The position numbers and the translations under genes were made by a program. From NCBI GenBank assembly GCA_945897365.1, contig CAMDFD010000003.1:186001-250000 (forward strand): a stretch of 64,000 nucleotides of DNA, in the 5' to 3' direction. The stretch comes from Bordetella parapertussis. Its GTDB lineage: Bacteria > Pseudomonadota > Gammaproteobacteria > Burkholderiales > Burkholderiaceae_B. Under the pieces are notes generated by a model. The model was not told where the DNA came from and did not search any database. It worked only from the letters and a program-made list of their open reading frames with translations. Positions 1 to 7,850 of the stretch are shown here, one piece after another (position 1 is the first letter of the stretch; each line of letters begins with the position of its first letter).

Positions 1-286
1 CAAAAGCGATGGCTTGGTCGATTTTGTCTCGTGGTGTTCCATAAAAGTTGCCGTGAACTTCGGCCCACTCTAGAAGCTGATTTTGATGTCGCATTGCATC
101 AAATTGCTCTTTAGTGACAAAACGATAGTCCTTGCCTTCGGTTTCGCCGGAGCGAGCGGGCCGTGTTGTACAAGAAACAGACAGGCACAACGTAGGATCA
201 CGCGCTAAAAGCGCATTCACCAAGCTAGATTTACCCGCTCCACTTGGAGCGACAACCATAAAAACGTTTCCGGCGGCCAGTGACAT
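1..286 (-). CDS. gmk: Guanylate kinase, C-terminal part outside window
   Basis: Guanylate kinase phosphorylates GMP to GDP with ATP in the cytoplasm. The 95 visible codons begin with MSLAAGNVFMVVAPSGAGKS, whose APSGAGKS P-loop (residues 13-20) is diagnostic. They continue with SCTTRPARSGE and DYRFV, which are GMP-binding motifs of this family. The reading frame runs off the left edge of the window. The ATG at 286 is chosen because the P-loop sits at the usual distance from the N-terminus. yicC normally lies directly upstream of gmk in the same operon; here two opposite-strand genes separate them. Confidence 0.96.
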   Translation of the reverse strand, partial: MSLAAGNVFMVVAPSGAGKSSLVNALLARDPTLCLSVSCTTRPARSGETEGKDYRFVTKEQFDAMRHQNQLLEWAEVHGNFYGTPRDKIDQAIAF

Positions 287-376
287 AGGTGACAATGCAA
301 AAAAGTGATTTAAGCTTCAAGCATAGCAGAGTGCCCCATTTAACGAACCATTGGATAAACAAGGATTGCATAAGAT

Positions 377-1249
377 ATGAAGACCCAACACCTCATCACA
401 GTTCCTGAGTTGCAGGAGCAACTAGCCAAAAATCCCTCAAATGTACTGATTTGTGATTGCCGTTACGATTTGGTCGATTCAGAGCTGGGCCTTCGTGCTT
501 ATGAAGCAGGCCATATCCCAGGTGCGATCTATCTTAATTTAGGCAAAATTTTAAGTGGTTCTTCGACGGGGACCAACGGACGTCATCCTTTGCCAAATCC
601 CGACCGTCTTGCCTTGGACCTCGCTGCACTAGGCGTCAATGCAGACACTCTCATCGTTGCCTATGATGCTCTTGGCGCATCCCATGCAGCCCGTTTGTGG
701 TGGTGCGCCCGCTGGGTCGGTCATGCCAATGTTGTTGTGCTCGATGGTGCGCTTGAGGCATGGGTTCAAGCGGGCCAACCGCTCTCAAAAGAAACGCCTT
801 CGGCTAGAGCTGCGGGTAACTTTAAACGTGGAGAATCACTCTCGAAACAAGTGAACTATGAGGAAGTGCGTGCAGGAATTGGTCGCCCAAACCGACTGAT
901 TATCGATGGTCGACCTGAGGATCGCTTCGAAGGCCTGAATGAAACACTCGATCTAAAAGCAGGTCATATTCCTGGATCTCTCAGTCGGTTTTCTAAGAAA
1001 AATCTTGATGCGAACGCACGTTTCAAGTCTCCCGATGTGCTTAAAGCAGAGTTTCTGTCTTTATTGGGAAGTCATTCTCCAGAGCAAGTCATTGCAAGTT
1101 GTGGATCCGGCGTCGCCGCATGCCATCTATTGCTTGCGATGGAACTTGCGGGCTTGAAAGGTGCAGCGCTGTATGGCGGCTCTTGGAGTGAGTGGTGCGC
1201 ACAACCCGATACCTTAATCGAAACGGGTCCAGCCCAAGCAACATCTTAA
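377..1249 (+). CDS. Two-domain sulfurtransferase (rhodanese / 3-mercaptopyruvate type)
   Basis: This 290-residue protein has two rhodanese-like domains, the standard length for SseA/TST enzymes that move sulfur from 3-mercaptopyruvate or thiosulfate to thiol acceptors. The first domain (about 8-135) has a non-catalytic loop (YDALGAS) without cysteine. The second (about 160-285) carries the active-site loop CGSGVAA with the nucleophile at Cys242. A CGSGV(T/A)A loop resembles 3-mercaptopyruvate sulfurtransferase more than thiosulfate rhodanese, but substrate cannot be settled by reading. It is divergent from gmk and 37 bases upstream of the SDR gene, so the two may be cotranscribed. Confidence 0.88.
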   Translation: MKTQHLITVPELQEQLAKNPSNVLICDCRYDLVDSELGLRAYEAGHIPGAIYLNLGKILSGSSTGTNGRHPLPNPDRLALDLAALGVNADTLIVAYDALGASHAARLWWCARWVGHANVVVLDGALEAWVQAGQPLSKETPSARAAGNFKRGESLSKQVNYEEVRAGIGRPNRLIIDGRPEDRFEGLNETLDLKAGHIPGSLSRFSKKNLDANARFKSPDVLKAEFLSLLGSHSPEQVIASCGSGVAACHLLLAMELAGLKGAALYGGSWSEWCAQPDTLIETGPAQATS

Positions 1250-1286
1250 AATAAACACTTAATACATTGAACAAAAGGAAGAAGAA

Positions 1287-2042
1287 ATGTCTGATCTCAA
1301 GGTCGCTGTCATCACAGGTGCAGGTTCTGGCATTGGACGCGCCGTAGCAATCCATCTCGCTGCAACGGGCTATCAGGTTGCGTTGGCAGGCCGTCGTCTA
1401 GATGCGCTTGAAGAAACTAAAAAGGAAGGCGGCGCGCTTGCTGCGAATTTGCATCCGATCGTGACCGATGTCAGTGAAGAAGCATCCGTCAATGCGCTGT
1501 TTGCCGAGGTTGTTCGTCGCTGGGGACGCTTGGATGTCTTATTTAATAATGCCGGTCGCGGAGGCCCTCCAGTGCCGATTGAGGACCTCCCTGTCGAGAT
1601 TTGGAAAGACATCGTCAACATCAACTTAACCGGTATGTTTTTGTGTGCGCAAGCTGCAATTCGAATCATGAAATCTCAATCACCACAAGGCGGTCGCATC
1701 ATTAATAATGGTTCGATTTCAGCGCATGCGCCGCGGCCTTTCTCGATTGGATATACGGCGACCAAGCATGCGGTCACGGGTCTGACCAAGTCCATCTCAC
1801 TCGATACACGTGCCTATCGTATTGCGTGCAGCCAAATTGACATTGGTAATGCAGCGACTCCTATGACCGAGCGCATGACTAAAGGCGTTCCTCAACCTGA
1901 TGGCTCCACGCGCGTAGAGCCACGCATGGATGTGAACCATGTCGCGCAGACTATCACTCAAATGGTGAGTTTTCCTTTGGAAACAAATGTACAGTTCGTC
2001 ACAATCATGGCGACGACGATGCCGTTTGTCGGAAGAGGTTAA
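1287..2042 (+). CDS. Short-chain dehydrogenase/reductase
   Basis: A classical SDR of 251 residues. The NAD(P)-binding motif TGAGSGIG is at residues 10-17, the NNAG motif follows near residue 88, and the catalytic set is Ser143, Tyr156 and Lys160 (YTATK). The ATG is preceded by an AAGGAAGAAG ribosome-binding site. The substrate is unknown. The gene lies on the plus strand between yicC and gmk, which are both on the minus strand, so with the upstream sulfurtransferase it forms a plus-strand block inside a normally continuous yicC-gmk region. Confidence 0.88.
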   Translation: MSDLKVAVITGAGSGIGRAVAIHLAATGYQVALAGRRLDALEETKKEGGALAANLHPIVTDVSEEASVNALFAEVVRRWGRLDVLFNNAGRGGPPVPIEDLPVEIWKDIVNINLTGMFLCAQAAIRIMKSQSPQGGRIINNGSISAHAPRPFSIGYTATKHAVTGLTKSISLDTRAYRIACSQIDIGNAATPMTERMTKGVPQPDGSTRVEPRMDVNHVAQTITQMVSFPLETNVQFVTIMATTMPFVGRG

Positions 2043-2061
2043 ACCTAGCGCAACCAGAAAT

Positions 2062-2105
2062 AGAACAGGCGAGGGTAGTTTCACTCGATATTCATTGCCT
2101 GTTCT
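2062..2105. terminator. Inverted repeat between convergent SDR and yicC, possible terminator
   Basis: Arms AGAACAGGC (2062-2070) and GCCTGTTCT (2097-2105) are perfect 9-base complements, with a smaller CGAG/CTCG stem nested inside. The element spans the 3' end of yicC (stop at 2081) and lies just past the SDR stop. There is only a short TTC-rich tract after it, so termination strength is uncertain. Confidence 0.4.
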
Positions 2106-3016
2106 TTCATTTGCTCGATGAGTAGTTTTAGATCAATCGCGGCCTTGGACATTTCAAGGCTGCCTGCTTTTGAGCCAAGTGTATTGGCCTCACGGTTCAT
2201 CTCCTGAAATAAAAAATCGAGTCTTTTCCCTGCACTTCCACGAGCGAGATTTCCTTTTTGTTTACCAGACGAATCAGGCGCGTCCTTGAGTAAAAATTCC
2301 AGCTCAGTCAGGTGGGATTTCAAGCGCGTGAGCTCTTCGGCAACATCGATACGCAAGGCAAATAAACTTGATTCACTGGCAAGACGCTCTGAGAGCTCGG
2401 GCCCAGAAATATGGCTGAATCCAGAGGGGAAGGCTTGATGAATGGTTTCCCGCAATTTCTGAGCGAGGCGATCTTTTTGTGTCTGGATGAGTACAGGCAT
2501 TTGTTGTTCGACCGCCTCAACAATCAGACTTATTTGTTTTGCTGTCTCAAGCATCGCAAGACTGAGACGTTGGCCTTCGCGCTGTCGTCCGGAAAGAAGC
2601 TCTGAAAGCGCTAAAGTCAAAGCTTGTTGACAGGCCGCCAGCCAAAGCTCAGGATCAATTGCAGGATGCTGCGCACTCAGCGAACTCAGCATTTCATAAA
2701 AGCTGGGAGAGGCAGTCTCAGGTAATACTTTTCTAACCTGCGAAAGCTGTCGGGCTACAAGCAATAAAGCATTCTCTGAAATCTCTGTTGGAGCCGATGC
2801 CTGCGCACGACTGAAATGCGCGCGCACCTCTATTTTTCCACGCGACAGCTCCGTAGATATACGTTCTTTTATTGGCTGTTCTGCCATTCTTAACTCATCT
2901 GGCAATCGAAACTGAATATCCAAAAATCGACTGTTCACTGATCTAAGTTCAACAGTGACCGAACCAAAAGTTTGTTCGGATTTACCACTGCCAAAGGCAG
3001 TCATACTTGTGATCAT
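2081..3016 (-). CDS. yicC: YicC family endoribonuclease
   Basis: The 311 residues match the YicC family throughout. The N-terminus MITSMTAFGSG, the segment ELRSVNSRFLDIQFRLP and a C-terminal region ending in IEQMKEQAMNIE are hallmark stretches. The E. coli member is a stress-related RNase. The ATG at 3016 overlaps the ggt stop codon by four bases (ATGA), implying translational coupling with ggt upstream. The usual downstream partner gmk is displaced by about 1.8 kb of opposite-strand genes. Confidence 0.94.
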   Translation of the reverse strand: MITSMTAFGSGKSEQTFGSVTVELRSVNSRFLDIQFRLPDELRMAEQPIKERISTELSRGKIEVRAHFSRAQASAPTEISENALLLVARQLSQVRKVLPETASPSFYEMLSSLSAQHPAIDPELWLAACQQALTLALSELLSGRQREGQRLSLAMLETAKQISLIVEAVEQQMPVLIQTQKDRLAQKLRETIHQAFPSGFSHISGPELSERLASESSLFALRIDVAEELTRLKSHLTELEFLLKDAPDSSGKQKGNLARGSAGKRLDFLFQEMNREANTLGSKAGSLEMSKAAIDLKLLIEQMKEQAMNIE

Positions 3017-4863
3017 TGCACTCTCTCAATACCGATTGCGGCGCCATCTGGGTTGCGTGGATCTGTCGCGCCAAATAAAAATCCATGTTGTTGTTGAACC
3101 GTCTGCACACGCCCCATTGTAGGCATGACACGCACTTCGTGACCTTTATCTTTGAGTAACCGAATGGTGTCAGGACTCAAGCCTTTTTCGATACGTAGAA
3201 AATCCGGCATCCATTGATGATGAACGCGAGGCATCGACAATGCCTCTGCAATATTCATTTTAAAATCTATCGTATTGAGTACCGTTTGCAAAACAGTTGT
3301 AATAATTCTGGCCCCCCCGGGGGTGCCAGTTGCGAGCCATGGTTTCCCATCCTTGAGGATAATCACAGGCGTCATTGAACTCAACGGACGTTTGCCCGGC
3401 TCAATCGCGTTGGCACTGCCACCTAACAATCCAAAGGCATTGGGTACGCCTGGCTTGGCAGAAAAATCATCCATTTCGTTATTAAGCAACACGCCGGTCC
3501 CGCGCGCGACAATGCCAGAGCCAAAATTTAGATTCAACGTGTAGGTACAGCTGACAACATTGCCCAGAGCATCCATGACTGAGAAATGGGTGGTTTGTTC
3601 GCTTTCAAAATCCCTGGCGGGTCCTGGTCTGACCTGTTTGCTCGGTGTTGCACGTTCGAAATTGATACGTGCTGCCAGTGTGTCAGCATAGGACTTTGCT
3701 GTCAGTCCGCGCTGAGGGACTTTTATAAAATCCGGGTCACCTAAATACTCAGACCGATCCGCGTAAGCCAAGCGTGCGCTCTCTGCGATCAAGTGAATCG
3801 TTTGGGCACTTCCGGCGCCAAACTCAGTCAGGGGGAAGCGCTCTAATATATTGAGCATTTGAAGGAGATGCACACCTCCCGAGCTGGGTGCTGGCATGGA
3901 GTAAATGTCATAGCCACGGTATTTGCCTTTGGCAGGCGCCCGCATTGCAACCTGATATGTTGAAAGATCCTCAAGACGCATAGGTCGCGAAGAGGTGCTG
4001 AGCGTGTCAACGATACTCTGAGCGACGCTTCCTTTATAAAAACCATCCACACCCAGTCGTGCAATCAATCTTAGCGTTTTTGCTAAGTCTGGCTGAAAGA
4101 GTCGCTCTCCCGCTTCGTAAGTGACTAGACTAGAAATCGGACAGTCTTGCAAATGACACGCTGGCACATCAGGTTTACGTTTGAAAAACACTTCGCGCGT
4201 AGACGGCCAACGCTCGAGATGTTTACGTTGCACGGCGAATTGTTGGGCGAGCACAGGGCTGACGATAAATCCATCTTCAGCCAGACGAATCGCCGGTACC
4301 AACAATTGCTCGAGAGGCAAGGTACCGAACTGTTGTAGTGCAGAAATAAGGCCGGCAACGGTACCTGGAACACCGACGGAATAGGGGGTGATTGTCGATT
4401 TACCTGGTATGACCTGACCTTGAGGATCGAGAAACATGTCTTGACGGGCCGCAGCCGGAGCGGTTTCCCTAAAATCTAAGGCGTTCATAGAACCTGTCTT
4501 CGCCTCTCGCACGAGCATAAACCCACCACCGCCAAGGTTGCCCGCATAGGGCAAGACAACGGCCAAAGCGAAACCAACGGCCACTGCCGCATCAACGGCG
4601 TTTCCTCCTTGACGCAAGATCTCTGCGCCGATTTCGCTGGCGAGTCGCTGATCAGAGGCCACCATGCCGCCTGTTGCTCTGACAGGATGAAAAATCTCAA
4701 GACTATTGTCATAGCGGGTGATGGCAACGTTCTCGGCTGCTTGCGCGTAAAGTTTGAAAGGAAACACCAGATAGAAGGATAAAAAGGTAGCGAGCAAGAC
4801 AGCAAAAGGCCTGCTGCGTATACTGTGCGGCAGGTGCATCAGGTTTTGGTTGTTTTGCATCAA
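3013..4863 (-). CDS. ggt: Gamma-glutamyltransferase (glutathione hydrolase)
   Basis: A periplasmic Ntn-hydrolase that cleaves the gamma-glutamyl bond of glutathione and transfers or hydrolyses the glutamyl group. The 616-residue precursor begins with a signal peptide (hydrophobic FAVLLATFLSFYLVFPF, then AQA near residue 40). It matures by self-cleavage before Thr424 in QTTHFSV, giving a large and a small subunit. Other family motifs are GNAVDAAVA, GNLGGGGFMLV, MPAPSSGGVHLLQML and GLLGGSANAIEPGKRPLSSM. It is coupled to yicC by a 4-base overlap. Its start lies only 35 bases from the divergent rph start, so the two promoters must overlap or sit inside the coding ends. Confidence 0.95.
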   Translation of the reverse strand: MMQNNQNLMHLPHSIRSRPFAVLLATFLSFYLVFPFKLYAQAAENVAITRYDNSLEIFHPVRATGGMVASDQRLASEIGAEILRQGGNAVDAAVAVGFALAVVLPYAGNLGGGGFMLVREAKTGSMNALDFRETAPAAARQDMFLDPQGQVIPGKSTITPYSVGVPGTVAGLISALQQFGTLPLEQLLVPAIRLAEDGFIVSPVLAQQFAVQRKHLERWPSTREVFFKRKPDVPACHLQDCPISSLVTYEAGERLFQPDLAKTLRLIARLGVDGFYKGSVAQSIVDTLSTSSRPMRLEDLSTYQVAMRAPAKGKYRGYDIYSMPAPSSGGVHLLQMLNILERFPLTEFGAGSAQTIHLIAESARLAYADRSEYLGDPDFIKVPQRGLTAKSYADTLAARINFERATPSKQVRPGPARDFESEQTTHFSVMDALGNVVSCTYTLNLNFGSGIVARGTGVLLNNEMDDFSAKPGVPNAFGLLGGSANAIEPGKRPLSSMTPVIILKDGKPWLATGTPGGARIITTVLQTVLNTIDFKMNIAEALSMPRVHHQWMPDFLRIEKGLSPDTIRLLKDKGHEVRVMPTMGRVQTVQQQHGFLFGATDPRNPDGAAIGIERVQ

Positions 4864-4898
4864 GGTTATCCAATCGTCTTTGTAAGTGAGCGCTCAAC

Positions 4899-5639
4899 GT
4901 GTCAAATACTAGCACTAGCCCCAGCCGCCTTTCAGGCAGAAAACTCGATGAACTTCGTATCGTCAAGGTTCAAAGAAACTTTACCCGCTACGCGGAAGGT
5001 TCAGTTTTATTTTGTATGGGCGAAACACAAGTCCTTTGTACTGCAAGCGTACTTGAAAAAGTCCCTCCCTTTCTAAAGGGCAAGGGTCAAGGCTGGGTGA
5101 CCGCCGAATACGGGATGTTGCCCCGCGCGACGCACACCCGCTCGGATCGAGAGGCCGCCAAAGGTAAACAATCCGGTCGTACGCAGGAAATTCAAAGACT
5201 CATCGGTAGAAGCCTGCGAGCAGTCATCGATATGGAGGCACTAGGCGAGCGAACTATCCAAATCGATTGCGATGTCCTTCAAGCGGATGGTGGAACACGT
5301 TGCGCAAGCATTACGGGCGCCTGGATTGCGGTAGCCGATGCGATCGAGGGACTTCTTTCACGCGGCGAAATCGTTAAAAATCCACTCAAAGACTCCGTCG
5401 CGGCAATTTCTGTCGGTATGGTCAATGGCCATCCGACCTTAGATCTTGATTATCCCGAAGACTCAGGCTGCGACGCCGATATGAATGTTGTCATGACGGG
5501 TGCAGGTCGGTATGTCGAAGTCCAAGGTACCGCAGAAGGTCATGCCTTTGATCGGCAGGAACTCAATGCCTTATTGAGTCTGGCGGAGCAGGGGATACAG
5601 GCCCTCAAAGAAAAACAGAGGGCCGCTCGTCAAGCCTGA
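4899..5639 (+). CDS. rph: Ribonuclease PH
   Basis: A phosphorolytic 3'-5' exoribonuclease that trims tRNA 3' ends. The 246 residues are the normal length. Family motifs include RLSGRKLDELR, NFTRYAEGSVLFCMGET, GWVTAEYGMLPRATHTR and the segment RTQEIQRLIGRSLR. DCDVLQADGGTRCASITG follows, and EDSGCDADMNVVMTG contains the catalytic aspartates. In related genomes rph is followed by rdgB and hemW; here a four-gene block lies between them. Confidence 0.97.
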   Translation: MSNTSTSPSRLSGRKLDELRIVKVQRNFTRYAEGSVLFCMGETQVLCTASVLEKVPPFLKGKGQGWVTAEYGMLPRATHTRSDREAAKGKQSGRTQEIQRLIGRSLRAVIDMEALGERTIQIDCDVLQADGGTRCASITGAWIAVADAIEGLLSRGEIVKNPLKDSVAAISVGMVNGHPTLDLDYPEDSGCDADMNVVMTGAGRYVEVQGTAEGHAFDRQELNALLSLAEQGIQALKEKQRAARQA

Positions 5640-5645
5640 AGTCTG

Positions 5646-6398
5646 TTAAATGGTTCGGCCACCATCTACAGGCAATTCTAGGCCGGTCAAAAACGAAGCT
5701 TCCTCGGAGGCCAAGAACACCGCTGCATTGGCGATATCCTTTGGCACGCTCAGGCGTCCCATCGGAATCGTGGCGATAAAACGGGCACGATTTTCTGGGG
5801 TGTCAGGAATCCCCATAAAATCTCCAAGCATCCCTGTATCGCCCATGACAGGACAAATCACGTTGACGCGAATGTTGTCACCTGCCAATTCGACTGCGAG
5901 GGATTTCGATAGCAAATTAGCAGCACCTTTTGAGGCGTTATACCAAGTCAGACCAGGACGTGGACGCATACCAGCGGTTGACCCAACGTTGATGATGCAA
6001 CCGGATTTCTTTAAACGCATTGAAGGCACGACGGCATTTATCATGTGATAGATGGCTTTGACGTTGACGTCAAAGCAGCGATCGTAGGTGGCCTCGTCGA
6101 CATCTAAGAATGGTTGATTTTTATGGGTAAAGCCTGCGTTATTGACGACGATATCGATCTCACCAAAATGATCGCGTGCAGCCTTGACAGCTAGATCAAT
6201 ATCTGCACGTTTGCTGACATCGCATTTCACAGCAACAGCGGCGTTTCCGATTTCATTCGCAACCTTTTGCGCACCGGGTTCATTCAGGTCTGCAATCACA
6301 ACTTTGGCCCCTTCGCGGGCATAACTGCGAGCGATTTCTGCACCAAATCCACTTGCAGCGCCTGTGACGATCGCAACCTTATCCTTTAAACGCATCAT
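5646..6398 (-). CDS. Short-chain dehydrogenase/reductase (3-oxoacyl-ACP reductase-like)
   Basis: A 250-residue SDR with start ATGATG at 6398. This start is preferred over an upstream one because AGGAG lies 7 bases before it. Motifs are TGAASGFG for cofactor binding, NNAG, and the YNASK active site. The C-terminus SFLTGLELPVDGGRTI is typical of FabG-like enzymes. It is the last gene of a minus-strand operon with MmgE/PrpD and acyl-CoA dehydrogenase genes and ends 6 bases from the convergent rph stop. A role in oxidising a hydroxyacyl or hydroxy-acid intermediate is inferred from context only. Confidence 0.88.
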   Translation of the reverse strand: MMRLKDKVAIVTGAASGFGAEIARSYAREGAKVVIADLNEPGAQKVANEIGNAAVAVKCDVSKRADIDLAVKAARDHFGEIDIVVNNAGFTHKNQPFLDVDEATYDRCFDVNVKAIYHMINAVVPSMRLKKSGCIINVGSTAGMRPRPGLTWYNASKGAANLLSKSLAVELAGDNIRVNVICPVMGDTGMLGDFMGIPDTPENRARFIATIPMGRLSVPKDIANAAVFLASEEASFLTGLELPVDGGRTI

Positions 6399-6417
6399 TC
6401 TTGGTCTCCTAAAGATC

Positions 6418-6440
6418 AAGGGCCTGATCATCAGGCCCTT
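6418..6440 (-). promoter_or_regulatory. Perfect intercistronic hairpin between mmgE/prpD-like gene and SDR
   Basis: Arms AAGGGCCTGA and TCAGGCCCTT pair perfectly over 10 bases with a 3-base loop. On the transcribed minus strand it follows the MmgE/PrpD stop and precedes the SDR ribosome-binding site by about 8 bases. It is followed by GATCTTT, so it could act as a partial terminator, a processing or stability element, or a translation modulator. Confidence 0.65.
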
Positions 6441-6447
6441 ATATTCA

Positions 6448-7839
6448 TTATGCAGCGGCTAATAACTGTCCTAGCTTGGCTTGCTTTCTGATTTCCCACA
6501 CCGTTTGAGTCAATTTCTTAACTTGTGACTCCGTTGCTGCACCTTGATAGGTCCCTAAGCGCAATGTTTTTTCTTCGATCTCTGGTCGGGTAAGGGTATT
6601 GCCTGGATCCCCTTTAGGTTCATCGACACGGCCTGTCAAGGTACGACCGTCGGTGGTCTTGACCGTGACTTTACCAATCCAACGTTGTGGGTAAGCGGTA
6701 TCGACCTCCTCATCAAGCTCCATGGTGACTTTGTCGCGAAACGCGGTCACAGCGCCGTCCTTGAGTGCCTCATCGAAACCAGCCAAATCAGCAGAGTTAC
6801 GTAAAGCAATCAGTGCAAGCACCGTCCCCATCGAGAATTTTGACTGATGTACCGTTTTTGGATCTACGACAGGACCCAAGACATCGATTGCGCCTTGATG
6901 GACATGTGTAATGACTGAAGCGATGTCACTCGCTTTGAGTCCATGCTCTTTCATTGCATGCTGCAACGCATCTGCAGCAGGATGTGTATGACGACACGAA
7001 GCATGGAACTTGAAAGAAGTTTCAGCGAGCGCCCAGCGTGAGCCCAAACGATCAGTGAGTTTAGCCAGGTCCGCATCCGTAGACATGCCAGCCGCTAAGC
7101 CTTGTGTGCCCTCTAAAATACGGCGCGCGCCTGTAAAACCATCTTGCGCTAAATAGGCTGCGGTCATGCCAGTAGAGGCTGCATGCGCTGTGTGCAATTG
7201 CTTGGAGTCAGCCGCGTCACGTAAAAACTCCCAAAGTCCCGCTGTCGTTGTGCCGGCAGAGCCTATTGCATTGAGCATTTGCTCAGGATTGAGCTTGAGC
7301 AAGCGACCTACGGTCACAGCCGCTGCAATGGTGCCTGCAGTCCCTGTCGTATGAAAAATTTTGTAATGTGAACGACCTAGGAACTCTCCGATACGAATAC
7401 CCACTTCGTAGCCGACAACGGACGCGGTAATGAAGTCTTCTCCAGAAGCGCCAATCGCTTGAGCAACGGCAAGTGCTGGGGGAAATACCACTGCCGCGGG
7501 ATGAAAAACAGAGCCGTTGTGCACATCGTCTTGTTCAACAACGTGGGAGGCGGCAGCATTGACCATCGCGGCAAACACAGGAGAGGTCAGACGTCTGTTC
7601 ACGAAGTCTTCAGACTTGCCATCAGAGGGACCCATCAATTCGGCATACTTGGCCATGGATTTCACCGCACGCGCAGACGAGCCTGCGAGGATGGAAGCCA
7701 TAGTATCCAAAAACAAATCCTCACAGCGCATGCGCACGGATTCAGGGATATCTGAATACTTGAGCTCGGAGGAAAATTTTGCCAGTACAGCACTGGGGTG
7801 CAACACAGCGGCACCAACGGGAGAGCGCGCAACAGTCAT
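6448..7839 (-). CDS. MmgE/PrpD family protein
   Basis: The 463 residues match the MmgE/PrpD superfamily, which includes 2-methylcitrate dehydratase, cis-aconitate decarboxylase and iminodisuccinate epimerase. Family features seen are DLFLDTMASILAGS, EQDDVHNGSVFHPAAVVFPPALA, the segment FHTTGTAGTIAAAVTVGRLL, and KFHASCRHTHPAADAL. The start has AAAGGAG 7 bases upstream. It sits between an acyl-CoA dehydrogenase (11-base gap) and an SDR, so it probably handles a small di- or tricarboxylic acid or a derived CoA ester. The actual substrate cannot be assigned. Confidence 0.9.
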   Translation of the reverse strand: MTVARSPVGAAVLHPSAVLAKFSSELKYSDIPESVRMRCEDLFLDTMASILAGSSARAVKSMAKYAELMGPSDGKSEDFVNRRLTSPVFAAMVNAAASHVVEQDDVHNGSVFHPAAVVFPPALAVAQAIGASGEDFITASVVGYEVGIRIGEFLGRSHYKIFHTTGTAGTIAAAVTVGRLLKLNPEQMLNAIGSAGTTTAGLWEFLRDAADSKQLHTAHAASTGMTAAYLAQDGFTGARRILEGTQGLAAGMSTDADLAKLTDRLGSRWALAETSFKFHASCRHTHPAADALQHAMKEHGLKASDIASVITHVHQGAIDVLGPVVDPKTVHQSKFSMGTVLALIALRNSADLAGFDEALKDGAVTAFRDKVTMELDEEVDTAYPQRWIGKVTVKTTDGRTLTGRVDEPKGDPGNTLTRPEIEEKTLRLGTYQGAATESQVKKLTQTVWEIRKQAKLGQLLAAA

Positions 7840-7850
7840 CTATTTCTCCT

